Assembly: GCA_945928315.1 (NCBI GenBank)
Contig: CAMENN010000020.1
Span: 1-33,356, forward strand
Reading direction: 5' to 3'
DNA: 33,356 nucleotides
DNA from: an uncultured Clostridia bacterium
GTDB taxonomy: Bacteria > Bacillota > Clostridia > Christensenellales > Aristaeellaceae
Below, piece after piece: positions 6,411-15,960 of this stretch. Both the position numbers and the translations under genes were made by a program. The first letter of the stretch is position 1; the number at the start of each line of letters is the position of its first letter. Under the pieces are notes generated by a model that made no database searches, was not told the origin of the DNA, and worked only from the letters and a program-made list of their open reading frames with translations.

Positions 6411-7757
6411 GGCTTTGGGCGCCTTGAGCTTTTGCACAAGCTCCAGCGCGATCGCGGTCGCCGCGGCGATGGCCACGAGGCTCAGTGTGCTCATCGGCAT
6501 GACCGTCAGCCCGAACACGGCCTCCATATAGCTGCACAGCGACACGGCCTCCAGCGCCACCGCCGCGGCCAGCCGCTTCGGCGTATCCGCCAGCGCAAAC
6601 GCCAGCATGCCCGCCAGATACAGGCTGCGCGCGTTCATCTGCGGCAGCACGAGCGGCAGGCCCGCTGCCAGCAGCAGCGCGGCGAGCAGCAGCGTCTCAT
6701 CGCAAAGCGGCTGCCCCCTGCGCAGCAGCGCCCACACGACGATCAGCGCGCAGGCGATACCCAGATACAGCCCCATGCCGCTGAACTCGCGCACGGAGGC
6801 GACCTTCATCAGCCCGTACACGCCGGGCGCATGATCGGACAGGCCGATGGTCCCGCGCGCGCTTTCGAGCTGCTGGGCATAGCGCCCGAGCACCGCCGCC
6901 AGCCCCTGTCCGTCGAGCAGGATCGCGACCTGGGAGAGCAGATACGCCCCGGCCAGCGCGAGCAGATGGCGCAGGGAGACACGCCGGTTCATGAACAGCA
7001 CGATGAGCAGCGGGAAGAGGAACGCGCTCTGCAGCTTCGTGCCCAGCGCCAATCCCCAGAGCACGCAGCCCGCCAGCGGATGGTCCTCCATCAGCAGCGC
7101 AAGCCCCCAGAGTGTCAGCATCGCGAACGTCGCGTCGCACTGCGCCCAGCAGCCCGCATTCATCAGCATCGTCGGCGCGAGCACGCAGGCCAGCATGCCG
7201 CCGATGCACGCTGCCGCGGACGCCCCGCGCCGCTTTGCCAGCCGCACGACAGCCGCGCCGCACAGGCACTGGCAGATCATGTCAAAGAGCTTGACGGCGT
7301 AGAGCTGGGAGAAGGTCTGCAGCCGGGAGATCAGCGCGCAGACGATCATGTACACGCCGGACCAGGCATCATCCTCCCAGGCCAGGGCGGTGATCATCTC
7401 GTAATTCCACATGTCCTCAAACAGAGGCGCGAGCATCTTCGTGTAGCGGCCGGGCCTGATGTCCAGCATCGCCAGATGCGCCGCCACGGCGAGCATGCAG
7501 GCCGCCGCCGCGCAGATCCACACGAGCGCGGGCTCCTTCGTCCCGCGCAGCACCTGCGCAAGGCCCCACAGCAGCGCCGCAAGGCCCAGCGCACCGCACA
7601 GCGCGATCACCGCCGCGCCCTGCATCTCCCGCAGCATCGCATAGGCCGCCGCGGCGAACACCGCGCACAGCGCCGCGCAGAGCATCCCCGCGCTGCGTCC
7701 CTGCGGCACGGCCATCATCGCGGTGCGAAGCGGGTCGCGCCAGAAATCCTTCTTCAT
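6405..7757 (-). CDS. GT-C superfamily glycosyltransferase-like membrane protein (Gpi18-like)
   Basis: Polytopic membrane protein of 450 residues, paralogous to its neighbours. Shared landmarks are the first-loop segment ending in MWNYEMITALAWEDDAWSG, NAGCWAQCDATFAMLTLWGLAL, ALGTKLQSAFLFPLL and LPQMNARSLYLAG. The expected aspartate of the first outer loop is less clear here (the DYxIYL pattern of the neighbours is replaced by MWNYEM), so activity may differ. Its ATG shares one base with the upstream stop (TGATG), preceded by GGAGGTG, so translation is coupled. The last codons and the TGA lie inside repeat copy 4. Confidence 0.86.
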   Translation of the reverse strand: MKKDFWRDPLRTAMMAVPQGRSAGMLCAALCAVFAAAAYAMLREMQGAAVIALCGALGLAALLWGLAQVLRGTKEPALVWICAAAACMLAVAAHLAMLDIRPGRYTKMLAPLFEDMWNYEMITALAWEDDAWSGVYMIVCALISRLQTFSQLYAVKLFDMICQCLCGAAVVRLAKRRGASAAACIGGMLACVLAPTMLMNAGCWAQCDATFAMLTLWGLALLMEDHPLAGCVLWGLALGTKLQSAFLFPLLIVLFMNRRVSLRHLLALAGAYLLSQVAILLDGQGLAAVLGRYAQQLESARGTIGLSDHAPGVYGLMKVASVREFSGMGLYLGIACALIVVWALLRRGQPLCDETLLLAALLLAAGLPLVLPQMNARSLYLAGMLAFALADTPKRLAAAVALEAVSLCSYMEAVFGLTVMPMSTLSLVAIAAATAIALELVQKLKAPKAA

Positions 7758-9163
7758 CACGCCTTCACCTCCATCGCGCCGTTGCCCGCGCGCAGCGTGC
7801 GCGCCAGCTCCACGGCCGTCAGCACGATCGCCGCCAGCTGGAACAGCGCCGCCCACCGCAGCGCCATGATCGAATCGCCCGGCAGGCCCGCCGTATAGCA
7901 GATATACGACGCGAGGCCGAACAGCAGCGGCAGCGCGATCCGCCGCGGCGCAAAGACGCACAGCGCCAGCGAGAGCACGTCCGCGCCGAACGTGTAGCGC
8001 TCATGCATCTTGGGCAGCACGAACGCCACGGACGCGAGCGTCAGCGTCGTGAACAGCAGCGTGCTCTCCGCGTTCAGGCGGTCCCTGTGCACGCAGACCG
8101 GCAGACAGCAGGCCGCAAGCACCGCAAAGCCCAGCGCCATCGCCATCGGGCTGAACATCGCGTAGAGCACGTTGCCGTCGATTTCCGCCATCGGGAAGAG
8201 CTGATACAGGCACGGCGCGTTCACCGTCAGGAAGTTGTACTGTCCCGCCTGCTGCATGTAGCAGGTGAGCACATGGTGCAGCGACTTGCCGCCCCACAGC
8301 GCCGGGAGCATCATGACCATGTACATCGCGGGGATGAGCGGCAGGTGGCGCAGCTTCACCTTTTTCTGCAGCCAGAGCGGCAGCAGCGCGGGCAGGAAGA
8401 ACACCGTCTGCAGCTTGAAGGAGAGCGCCACGCCGAAGCAGAGCATGCTGCGGCAGGGCCTGTCCGAGAGCGCCAGATAGAGCGCCAGCAGGCAGAAGCC
8501 CGTGTAGATCGCATCGCACTGGCCCCAGTACGCGCCGTTGAACATGACGGTCGGCAGGATCATCGTCATATGATAGAGCAGGAGCGGCACGCCCTCGCCC
8601 CTGGCGCGCAGCGTCGCCAGCCGCAGCATCGCGTAGGCCATGAGCACCTCGAAGAGCAGCGAGATGAGCTTGACCATGTAGAGCCACGGATAGTCCGGGA
8701 AGCGCGAGATGACGAGCATCAGGTACAGGTACGGCGGCGTGTAGTCGCTGCCGATGTAGGAGCCGAGGCCCTCGCGGATGCCCATTTGCGCATATTCGGA
8801 AATCCAGTTGTTCAGGAAGATCGTGTAGTCGTCGCTGACATAGTCGAGCAGCGAGACCTTCGCGAGCACCACCGCGCCGGTGACCACGGCCAGCAGCAGG
8901 CAGACGGACAGCGGCTGACTCCTGGCGAAGCGCTGCTGCACGCCGAAGGAGAGCGCAAACACGGCCGTGAACATGACGGCAGTCATCAGCAGGAGCTCGT
9001 CCATTTGCCAGGAGCCGTAGCTGTCGAGCGTCGCATAGCGCGCATGCCAGGCAAAGCCGAAGAACACCGCGGTGCTCACGGCCAGCAGCAGCGCGCGCAT
9101 CCAGGGCGCGGCCTTCCGGTTCAGCGCGCCGCGCAGCATCTCGCTGGGATAATCCTTTGTCAT
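7757..9163 (-). CDS. GT-C superfamily glycosyltransferase-like membrane protein (Gpi18-like)
   Basis: First gene of a two-gene unit, 468 residues, many transmembrane segments. Family landmarks in order are LLDYVSDDYTIFLNNWISEY (first outer loop with acidic residues), GAYWGQCDAIYTGFCLLALYLAL, VALSFKLQTVFFLPAL, and LPKMHERYTFGADVLSLAL. The enzymes of this fold transfer a sugar from a lipid-phosphate carrier outside the membrane. The role here, perhaps decoration of a cell-surface polymer or protein, is inferred from the family only. The ATG is preceded by AGAGGTC. A TGTACA-N17-TATAAT promoter lies about 75 bases upstream. Confidence 0.9.
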   Translation of the reverse strand: MTKDYPSEMLRGALNRKAAPWMRALLLAVSTAVFFGFAWHARYATLDSYGSWQMDELLLMTAVMFTAVFALSFGVQQRFARSQPLSVCLLLAVVTGAVVLAKVSLLDYVSDDYTIFLNNWISEYAQMGIREGLGSYIGSDYTPPYLYLMLVISRFPDYPWLYMVKLISLLFEVLMAYAMLRLATLRARGEGVPLLLYHMTMILPTVMFNGAYWGQCDAIYTGFCLLALYLALSDRPCRSMLCFGVALSFKLQTVFFLPALLPLWLQKKVKLRHLPLIPAMYMVMMLPALWGGKSLHHVLTCYMQQAGQYNFLTVNAPCLYQLFPMAEIDGNVLYAMFSPMAMALGFAVLAACCLPVCVHRDRLNAESTLLFTTLTLASVAFVLPKMHERYTFGADVLSLALCVFAPRRIALPLLFGLASYICYTAGLPGDSIMALRWAALFQLAAIVLTAVELARTLRAGNGAMEVKA

Positions 9164-9241
9164 ATTGACCTCTCAAAGCGTGTTTTGTATGGACCGGCGC
9201 GGGGCGGGCACAGCCGCTCCCCCCGCATCCCCATCTCCGTT

Positions 9242-9270
9242 ATTATACTGAAAAAACCGTCCGCTGTACA
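9242..9270 (-). promoter_or_regulatory. Promoter of the two-gene glycosyltransferase unit
   Basis: On the minus strand TGTACA (9265-9270), 17 bases, TATAAT (9242-9247). The -10 box is perfect and the -35 box weak. The remaining divergent spacer (9164-9485) also holds a 14-bp palindrome CCCGGCATGCCGGG at 9438-9451, upstream of the plus-strand alarmone synthetase gene. I found no convincing promoter for that gene. Confidence 0.6.
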
Positions 9271-9485
9271 GCAAAACCTTTCCCGGCCGCGCCCGGTTTC
9301 CGCCTCTGTCCGTGCATAACCCGCGAAACCGGTGCATATGCTGTCGTGAAGTCAGGTTTTTTCCATCATCGCTCACATTTTTGTTCGGTTTCCTTCACGC
9401 TGCGGCCCCGCCGCCGCGTTACGATGATCCCATCAGGCCCGGCATGCCGGGTGCTCCATTCCAAAAAAGCATGAGGTGAAGCGCT

Positions 9486-10037
9486 GTGAATCCATCCACT
9501 GCCGCACAAAAGACACGCACGGGGGATGAAGCCGTGTTCTCCTCTTCGTTCTATCAGCCCTATGCCGTGGCGGTGCAGACCGTCTTTGTGCTGCTGTGCG
9601 CCCTGCGCGACGACCGCCGCGCCGCCGGAGAGGACCCCGGCGTGGAGGCGCTGACCTTCCGGCTCAAGACGCCGGCCTCCATCGGCGGGAAGCTGCGCCG
9701 CAAGGGGCTGCCCGTCACACCCGCCGCCGCGGGCAGCGCGCTGCACGACATCGCCGGGCTGCGCGTCGTGCTGTCCGACACGCAGCAGGTCTACGCCTTT
9801 GCGCGGCTGATCTGCGGCTCGCCGGTCGTGGAGCTGTGCGGCCTGCGGGACTATATCGCGCACCCGAAGCGCAGCGGCTACCGCAGCCTGCATCTGATCC
9901 TGCGCGTGCCGGTGACGGTGGGCCGCGAGCAGCTGCTCGTCCCCGTGGAGGTGCAGCTGCGCACCGCCGCCATGGACATCTGGGCGAGCATCGAGCACGA
10001 CATCGTGTATAAGCCTTCCTGCTGCATAAATGCTTGA
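9486..10037 (+). CDS. Small alarmone synthetase, (p)ppGpp synthetase of the RelQ/YjbM type, short C-terminus
   Basis: RelA/SpoT synthetase domain protein of 183 residues, expected to transfer pyrophosphate from ATP to GDP or GTP. Conserved elements are RLKTPASIGGKLRRKG (59-74), the metal-binding HDIAGLRV (87-94), DYIAHPKRSGYRSLHLIL (122-139) and EVQLRTAAMDIWASIEH (155-171). There is no hydrolase, TGS or ACT domain, so it is a stand-alone synthetase. Family members such as B. subtilis YjbM are about 210 residues and continue for roughly 50 residues after the IEH...YK segment. This one stops after about 12, with its TGA inside a palindromic repeat. It may be a truncated but active form or a decaying gene. 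The start is GTG, with GAGGTG about 8 bases upstream. Confidence 0.88.
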   Translation: MNPSTAAQKTRTGDEAVFSSSFYQPYAVAVQTVFVLLCALRDDRRAAGEDPGVEALTFRLKTPASIGGKLRRKGLPVTPAAAGSALHDIAGLRVVLSDTQQVYAFARLICGSPVVELCGLRDYIAHPKRSGYRSLHLILRVPVTVGREQLLVPVEVQLRTAAMDIWASIEHDIVYKPSCCINA

Positions 10038-10106
10038 AGCCGCGCAAAGTGAGGAAGGGTCAAGGGGCATTCCCTTGACCCTTCCTCATTTCACGCGGCA
10101 TCAAGC
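10032..10106. terminator. Long palindrome, bidirectional terminator, repeat-related (copy 5)
   Basis: A perfect 17-bp stem (TGAGGAAGGGTCAAGGG at 10050-10066, complement at 10072-10088) is extended by weaker pairing out to GCTTGA (10032-10037) and TCAAGC (10101-10106). It lies between two converging genes and includes the stop codon of the alarmone synthetase. The start, GCTTGAAGCCGCGC, matches the first bases of copy 4. Confidence 0.75.
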
Positions 10107-10115
10107 CTCTTTACC

Positions 10116-10346
10116 TTATCTCATGATGAAGAAGTACCCCGCCGCGGCGAGAATCGCCAGCACGATCAGGCACACCGGCACGATGGTGATCATCGCGGCG
10201 ATGACCATCGCGCAGCCGTCGCCCTTCTCCATCATGTCGCAGGGCGCGTCGTCCTCGCCAAAGCCCGCGGCGCGGTCGCGCAGGTCGCGCTGCTCGCGCT
10301 CAAACCGGTTGGCCCGCTCAAAGCGCCCATGGAACGGCAGCCGCAT
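10116..10346 (-). CDS. Small single-pass membrane protein at the end of the opp operon
   Basis: I do not recognise this 76-residue protein. The first 45 residues are highly charged (RFERANRFEREQRDLRDRAAG, then an acidic GEDDAP). Residues about 47-74 are one hydrophobic helix, ending FFIMR. The ATG follows the oppF stop by three bases, and the AAGGAG overlapping the end of oppF serves as its ribosome binding site, so it is translationally coupled to the transporter. That placement suggests an accessory role, such as stabilising the permease, but this is inference. Confidence 0.7.
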   Translation of the reverse strand: MRLPFHGRFERANRFEREQRDLRDRAAGFGEDDAPCDMMEKGDGCAMVIAAMITIVPVCLIVLAILAAAGYFFIMR

Positions 10347-10349
10347 GGC

Positions 10350-11898
10350 TTACTCCTTCCCCTCGAGCGGGTGGTGGCACGCGACGAAGTGATTCGGCGC
10401 GATCTCCACCCACTCCGGCACCGCGTGCTTGCAGATCTCCGTGCAGTGCGCGCAGCGCGTGTGGAACTTGCAGCCCTTCGGCGGATTCACCGGGCTGGGA
10501 ATGTCGCCCTCCAGGATGCGCAGCTCCTTGTCCGCGTCGATGTCCGTCGTCGGAATCGCCGCCATCAGCGCCTCGGTGTAGGGGTGCTTCGGGTTATCAA
10601 AGAGCTCCTGCGTCGGCGCCAGCTCGACCATGTTGCCCAGGTACATGACGCCGATGCGGTCGGAGATGTACTTGACGACGGACAGGTCGTGCGTGATGAA
10701 CAGATAGGTCAGGTTGCTCTGCTGCTTGAGGTCGTAGAGCAGATTGATGATCTGGGACTGGATGGACACGTCCAGCGCGGAGACCGCCTCGTCGCAGACG
10801 ACGAACTTCGGCTTCACCGCCAGGCTGCGGGCGATGCCGATGCGCTGGCGCTGGCCGCCGGAGAACTGGTGCGGGAAGCGGTGCAGGAAGTAGCTGGCCA
10901 GGCCCGCGTCCTCCATCGTCTTGACGATATACTCCTGCATGCGCTCGTCGTTCTTCTTGAAGAAGCCGTGCGCCAGCAGGCCCTCGCCAATGATGTTGCC
11001 CACGGTCATGCGCGGGTTCAGCGAGGAATACGGGTCCTGGAAGATCAGCTGCAGATCGCTGCGCAGCGTGCGGATCTCCTTGTACTGCAGGCGCGCCAGG
11101 TCGATGCCCTCGTCGCGCAGCGCCTCGTATTTGGCGAACTCCGGGTCGTCCATGTGCGGCGCGCGCAGCTTGTCGAGCGCCTCGCGCACCTCGGCGATCT
11201 GCCCGTCGATGCCCGAGATCGTGCTGTCAAGCATCTGGGCACGCTGCTCATGCGCGTAGATCTTCTTGTCGTAGCCAGCGCGGCTCTTGCCCGCCTTTTC
11301 GGCCTTCTCGGCGTAGAAGCGCGCATCGTCGAGGTCGAGCTGCACGTCCTTGCGCTTCTCGCGCAGGCTGCGGCGCTGCCTGGACAGGCTGTGCTCCCGC
11401 AGGAACAGCGCGACCGGCTCCTTGATGTCGGGCACGGCCACAAAGCCGCCGATCAGGTTCGCCATGTCCAGCAGGGCGTCATTTTCCTCCTTGCGGGCAC
11501 GGGTCAGCTCGTTGAACTTCTTGTACTTCTCCTCGCCGTCGGGCATGGCGTCGTAGGCCTTCTGCTCGGCCTGTGCCTTGCGGGAGAGCTCCTTCCAGGC
11601 GGCGCGGCGCTTGTCGATGGTGCGCAGCGTCTTCTCGACGTAATCCGGGGCCACCTCGTCGAGCGTGCGGCCGTAGTACATGGTGCGGCCGTCGGTCTGG
11701 CGGTAGAGCTGGAGCAGCGTGCGGCCGAAGGTCGATTTGCCGCAGCCGGACTCGCCGACCAGGCCAAACGTCTCGCCCTCGTAGATGTCCAGCGTGATGC
11801 CGTCGTTCGCGCGGACGAACAGGCCCTTCTTCTTCAGCGGGAAATATTGCTTGAGGTTGCTGACGCGCAGCAGCACCTTCTTGCCCTCGTTCGGGTTG

Positions 11899-11915
<17 letters not shown>
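10350..11915 (-). CDS. oppF: Oligopeptide ABC transporter ATPase, OppF type, with a large coiled-coil insertion
   Basis: ATP-binding subunit of a peptide importer, 521 residues against about 320-340 for the family. Walker A is GESGCGKST (54-62), the Q-loop glutamine is 293 in IFQDPYSSLNPR, the signature SGGQRQ is 352-357, Walker B is FVVCDEAVSALD (371-382) and the switch histidine is 409. All are intact. The excess lies between Walker A and the Q-loop, residues about 95-283, mostly charged helix (for example KKFNELTRARKEENDAL and RRSLREKRKDVQLDLDDARF) that should form coiled coil. The C-terminal oligopeptide-transporter domain carries a four-cysteine motif (482, 488, 491, 495). The start is GTG after AAAGGAGGAGC, 17 bases inside oppD. 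Confidence 0.93.
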
Positions 11916-12894
<979 letters not shown>

Positions 12895-12907
12895 GCTTTA
12901 ACCTCCT

Positions 12908-14764
12908 TTACCGTTCAAGCGCCTTGGGATCGAGCGCGTCGCGCAGGCCGTCGCCGATCAGGTTGATGCAGATGGTGCACACGCCGAAGATCGCCGCCGG
13001 GAACACCCACTGCCACCAGTACTGCTGGATGACGATGGAGTTGTTCGCGCCGTTGAGCAGGTTGCCCCACGTCGGCGTGGGCAGCGGGATGCCGAAGCCC
13101 AGGTAGGACAGCGTCGATTCGGTCAGCATGCAGGTTGCGAAGTCGAGCGTCATGGAGACGATCAGCAGGGAGATGACGTTGGGCAGGATGTGCCTGAAGA
13201 CGATCGTCCCCTCGCGGATGCCCATCGCCTTGGCGGCGGTGACGTACTCCATCTCGCGCTGGGCCAGGATCTGCGCGCGCACGAGGCGGCAGGTCGGCAC
13301 CCAGGAGAGCACGCCCAGCACGACCATGATCAGGTACATGCGCTGCGTGGGGTCAAGCCGCGTGCCGATGACGGCGGAGAGGATCATCGCGAACGGGATA
13401 AACGGCAGTCCGCCGACGATCTCCGCGATACGCATGATCAGGATGTCCAGCTTGCCGCCGAAATAGCCCGCGATGCCGCCGAAGAGCACGCCCAGAATGG
13501 TCGCGATGATGACGGAGATCGCGCCGACGGTCATCGTGACGCGGCCGCCGTTGACGATGCGCGTCAGCATGTCGCGGCCGAGGCTGTCGGTGCCCAGCGT
13601 GAAGCCCTTGAGGCCCCAGGTGTAGAGCTTGCCGTCGCTCCCCAGTGCGTAGTTCTGATAGTTGCTCACGAAGATGCGCTCGATGTTGTCCGCGCTGTTC
13701 ACGGCATCCGGCACATCGATCTGGTGATACTTGTTGTTGCCCCAGGAAACGACGTCGCCGTTCTCCAGCAGCGCGGTGTAGTGGTAGCGGCCGCCGTAGA
13801 GGTGCACCGGCTTGCTGGAAAGCGCCGGCACGTCCGCCTCGCCCTTGGTCGCGTTGCCCCAGACGATGATCTCGCCGTCCTCGGTCACCGCGGCGACAGA
13901 CTTGCTCGTGGAGGCGATGTCCACGACGGTCTTGCCCTTGAGCTCAGCCGGGATCTTGGCGAAGGGGGAGTTCTTGTCCTTGTAGCCCGTGTAGGCGACG
14001 GTGCCGTCGGTCAGCAGGCAGATGTACTCGTTCTCGGTGAGCGCCACCTTGGCGATCTTGCCCTCATACTTGCTGCGCAGCTTGATGTCGGCCATGTTGC
14101 CGTTGCCCCACAGATAGAGGTTGCCGTCCGAGGTAACGATGGCGGAGAACTGGTTGCTCGCCTCCAGCTGGATGACGTCCCAGGCGTCGCCGCCCTTCTT
14201 CATCGCCTTGGTCATGTCGGTGGTAAACTTGTCCTGCTGCAGGCGCGTGTTGCCCCAGACGTAGACCTGTCCGTCCGCCGCGACGGCGACGCAGTGGTCG
14301 GTGCCCGCAGCGATGTAGGTCAGATCGGCGTCCTGCACCTCCTGCGGGATGTCCGCCATGTCGATCTTGTCGGTCACGCGGGTCTGGCCCCAGATGTAGA
14401 GCTTGCCGTTCACATCCGTGCCCAGGCCGTAGGTGTTGCCGGAGGCGATGTCGGCCACGCCGGCGGCGAGCATCTCCTTCGGGACGGACATCATGTCGCG
14501 GGAGGGCGGCAGGTTCGTCAGCGAGGCGTCCTGATCGGACAGGTCAAGCGGCCAAATCTTCGGGCCGACGAGCACAAACACGAAGATCGCCAGGAAGACG
14601 ATCAGGCCCATCATGGCCAGCGGCTTGTGCACGAAGCTCGAGAGCATCGCCCGCATCGGGGTCTGGATGCGCTCCTCCTCCTCGGTGGACAGCTCGGAAC
14701 GGTCGCCAAGGAAGCAGCGCTTTGCCCAGCGCACGAGGAAGAATTCCTTTTTCTTGTTGCTCAT
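12908..14764 (-). CDS. oppC: Oligopeptide ABC transporter permease, OppC type, with an extracellular seven-repeat RCC1-like propeller
   Basis: Permease subunit of 618 residues, twice the usual length. Residues 1-47 are cytoplasmic and 48-68 are TM1. Residues about 100-387 are an insertion, after which the normal family sequence resumes at GFTLGTDSLGRDMLTRI, TM2 onward. The EAA loop is EYVTAAKAMGIREGTIVFRH (506-525). The insertion holds seven copies of an RCC1-like motif (Asp/Asn-Gly, then a hydrophobic pair and Trp-Gly): LYIWG 122, VYVWG 167, LYLWG 216, a degenerate VAYTG about 255, IIVWG 299, VVSWG 338, LYTWG 380. Spacing is 39-49 residues, as expected of a seven-bladed beta-propeller. With the N-terminus inside, the propeller faces outward. 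A GAGGAGG ribosome binding site precedes the ATG. Confidence 0.95.
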   Translation of the reverse strand: MSNKKKEFFLVRWAKRCFLGDRSELSTEEEERIQTPMRAMLSSFVHKPLAMMGLIVFLAIFVFVLVGPKIWPLDLSDQDASLTNLPPSRDMMSVPKEMLAAGVADIASGNTYGLGTDVNGKLYIWGQTRVTDKIDMADIPQEVQDADLTYIAAGTDHCVAVAADGQVYVWGNTRLQQDKFTTDMTKAMKKGGDAWDVIQLEASNQFSAIVTSDGNLYLWGNGNMADIKLRSKYEGKIAKVALTENEYICLLTDGTVAYTGYKDKNSPFAKIPAELKGKTVVDIASTSKSVAAVTEDGEIIVWGNATKGEADVPALSSKPVHLYGGRYHYTALLENGDVVSWGNNKYHQIDVPDAVNSADNIERIFVSNYQNYALGSDGKLYTWGLKGFTLGTDSLGRDMLTRIVNGGRVTMTVGAISVIIATILGVLFGGIAGYFGGKLDILIMRIAEIVGGLPFIPFAMILSAVIGTRLDPTQRMYLIMVVLGVLSWVPTCRLVRAQILAQREMEYVTAAKAMGIREGTIVFRHILPNVISLLIVSMTLDFATCMLTESTLSYLGFGIPLPTPTWGNLLNGANNSIVIQQYWWQWVFPAAIFGVCTICINLIGDGLRDALDPKALER

Positions 14765-14776
14765 TGCTCTTCCTCC

Positions 14777-15799
14777 TCACTTGTCCACGCGCACGCGCGG
14801 GTCAACCAGGCCGTAGCTGATGTCCATGAGCAGCGAGCCGACCAGGGAGACGATGGTGTAGAACATCTGGATGGCCAGCACCAGCTCAAAGTCCAGGTTG
14901 TTGAGGCCCGTCCAGTAGAGCTTGCCCATGCCGTTCAGGGAGAACGTGTTCTCGATGATGACCGAGCCGGAGAAGATGCTGATGAACCAGCCGATGATCG
15001 AAGTGATGATCGGCAGCAGCGCGTTGCGCCACGCATGGGAGTAGATGACGACCTTCTCCTTGAGGCCCTTGGCGCGCGCGGTGCGGATGTAGTCCATGCT
15101 CAGCGCGTCGATCATCGCAGAGCGGACGTAGCGGGTCATGCCGCCCAGGGACGCGAACGTCATGACGATGACCGGCAGCGTGATGTGATAGAGCATGTCG
15201 ATGAACTCATCCCACCGGGTCGCGTAGATCGCGCCGGCCGTCTTCGTGCCGGAGATCGGGAAGATGCGCCAGTGCACGCAGAAGAAGAACATGAAGATCA
15301 GCGCGATGATGTAGATGGGCAGGCTGTAGCCCAGCATCGTGACGACCTGCACGCCGTTATCGATCTTGCGCCCCTTGTGCACGGCACAGTAGATGCCCAG
15401 CGGGATGGTGATGCCCAGCGCCAGAATGGTGGAAAAGATGTTGATGAAGATCGTGTTGCCCATGGGCGCGGAGATGACGTCCACCACGTCCTTCTTGAAG
15501 AACTGGGAGTAGCCGAAGTTGCCCTGCAGAAGGCCGTTGAAGCCGCTGCCGTCCACGTCGGGCCACAGGCCCATCCAGCGCATGTAGCGCACGACCAGCG
15601 GGTCGTCCAGGCCCATCTTCTGACGCAGCTGCTGATACATCTGCTCATACTCGGCGGGCTTGAGACTCATCTTCTGCGCCTCCAGCTCCGCGCGGGCGGG
15701 GTCGGTGGGAATCAGGTTATACAGGGAGTACATCAAAAATGAAACGATGAGAAACACCAGCGCCATGTAGCCGATACGCTTGGCGATATACTTGCCCAT
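14777..15799 (-). CDS. oppB: Oligopeptide ABC transporter permease, OppB type
   Basis: Permease subunit of 340 residues with about six transmembrane segments. TM1 is at residues 7-30 (IGYMALVFLIVSFLMYSLYNLIP). A long outer loop includes MGLDDPLVVRYMRWM, LLQGNFGYS follows, and the EAA loop is DYIRTARAKGLKEKVVIYSHAWRNALLP. Length and motifs are normal, so the large insertion is confined to its partner OppC. Two ATGs occur three codons apart; the one at 15799 has GAGAGG at 8-base spacing, whereas the one at 15808 directly abuts that motif. It is 12 bases upstream of oppC. Confidence 0.94.
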   Translation of the reverse strand: MGKYIAKRIGYMALVFLIVSFLMYSLYNLIPTDPARAELEAQKMSLKPAEYEQMYQQLRQKMGLDDPLVVRYMRWMGLWPDVDGSGFNGLLQGNFGYSQFFKKDVVDVISAPMGNTIFINIFSTILALGITIPLGIYCAVHKGRKIDNGVQVVTMLGYSLPIYIIALIFMFFFCVHWRIFPISGTKTAGAIYATRWDEFIDMLYHITLPVIVMTFASLGGMTRYVRSAMIDALSMDYIRTARAKGLKEKVVIYSHAWRNALLPIITSIIGWFISIFSGSVIIENTFSLNGMGKLYWTGLNNLDFELVLAIQMFYTIVSLVGSLLMDISYGLVDPRVRVDK

Positions 15800-15960
15800 C
15801 TCATCCATCCTCTCTATGTTGTTATGGGGAAAATCGTCCGGGAACAAGGACTCTGCCTTTATCCGTGCGGCAGAGGATGCTCCTTGGCAAGGGCACAGCC
15901 CTTATTCCGGGATCGGATGCAGCGCCTTCATCCTCGAAAACGCCTGCGGACGATATGGAA

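Noticed and set aside
12908-14764. OppC-RCC1 fusion as an assembly or sequencing artefact
   Set aside because: The frame is continuous, permease sequence on both sides is canonical and in register, the base composition does not change, and the gene is spaced normally between oppB and oppD.
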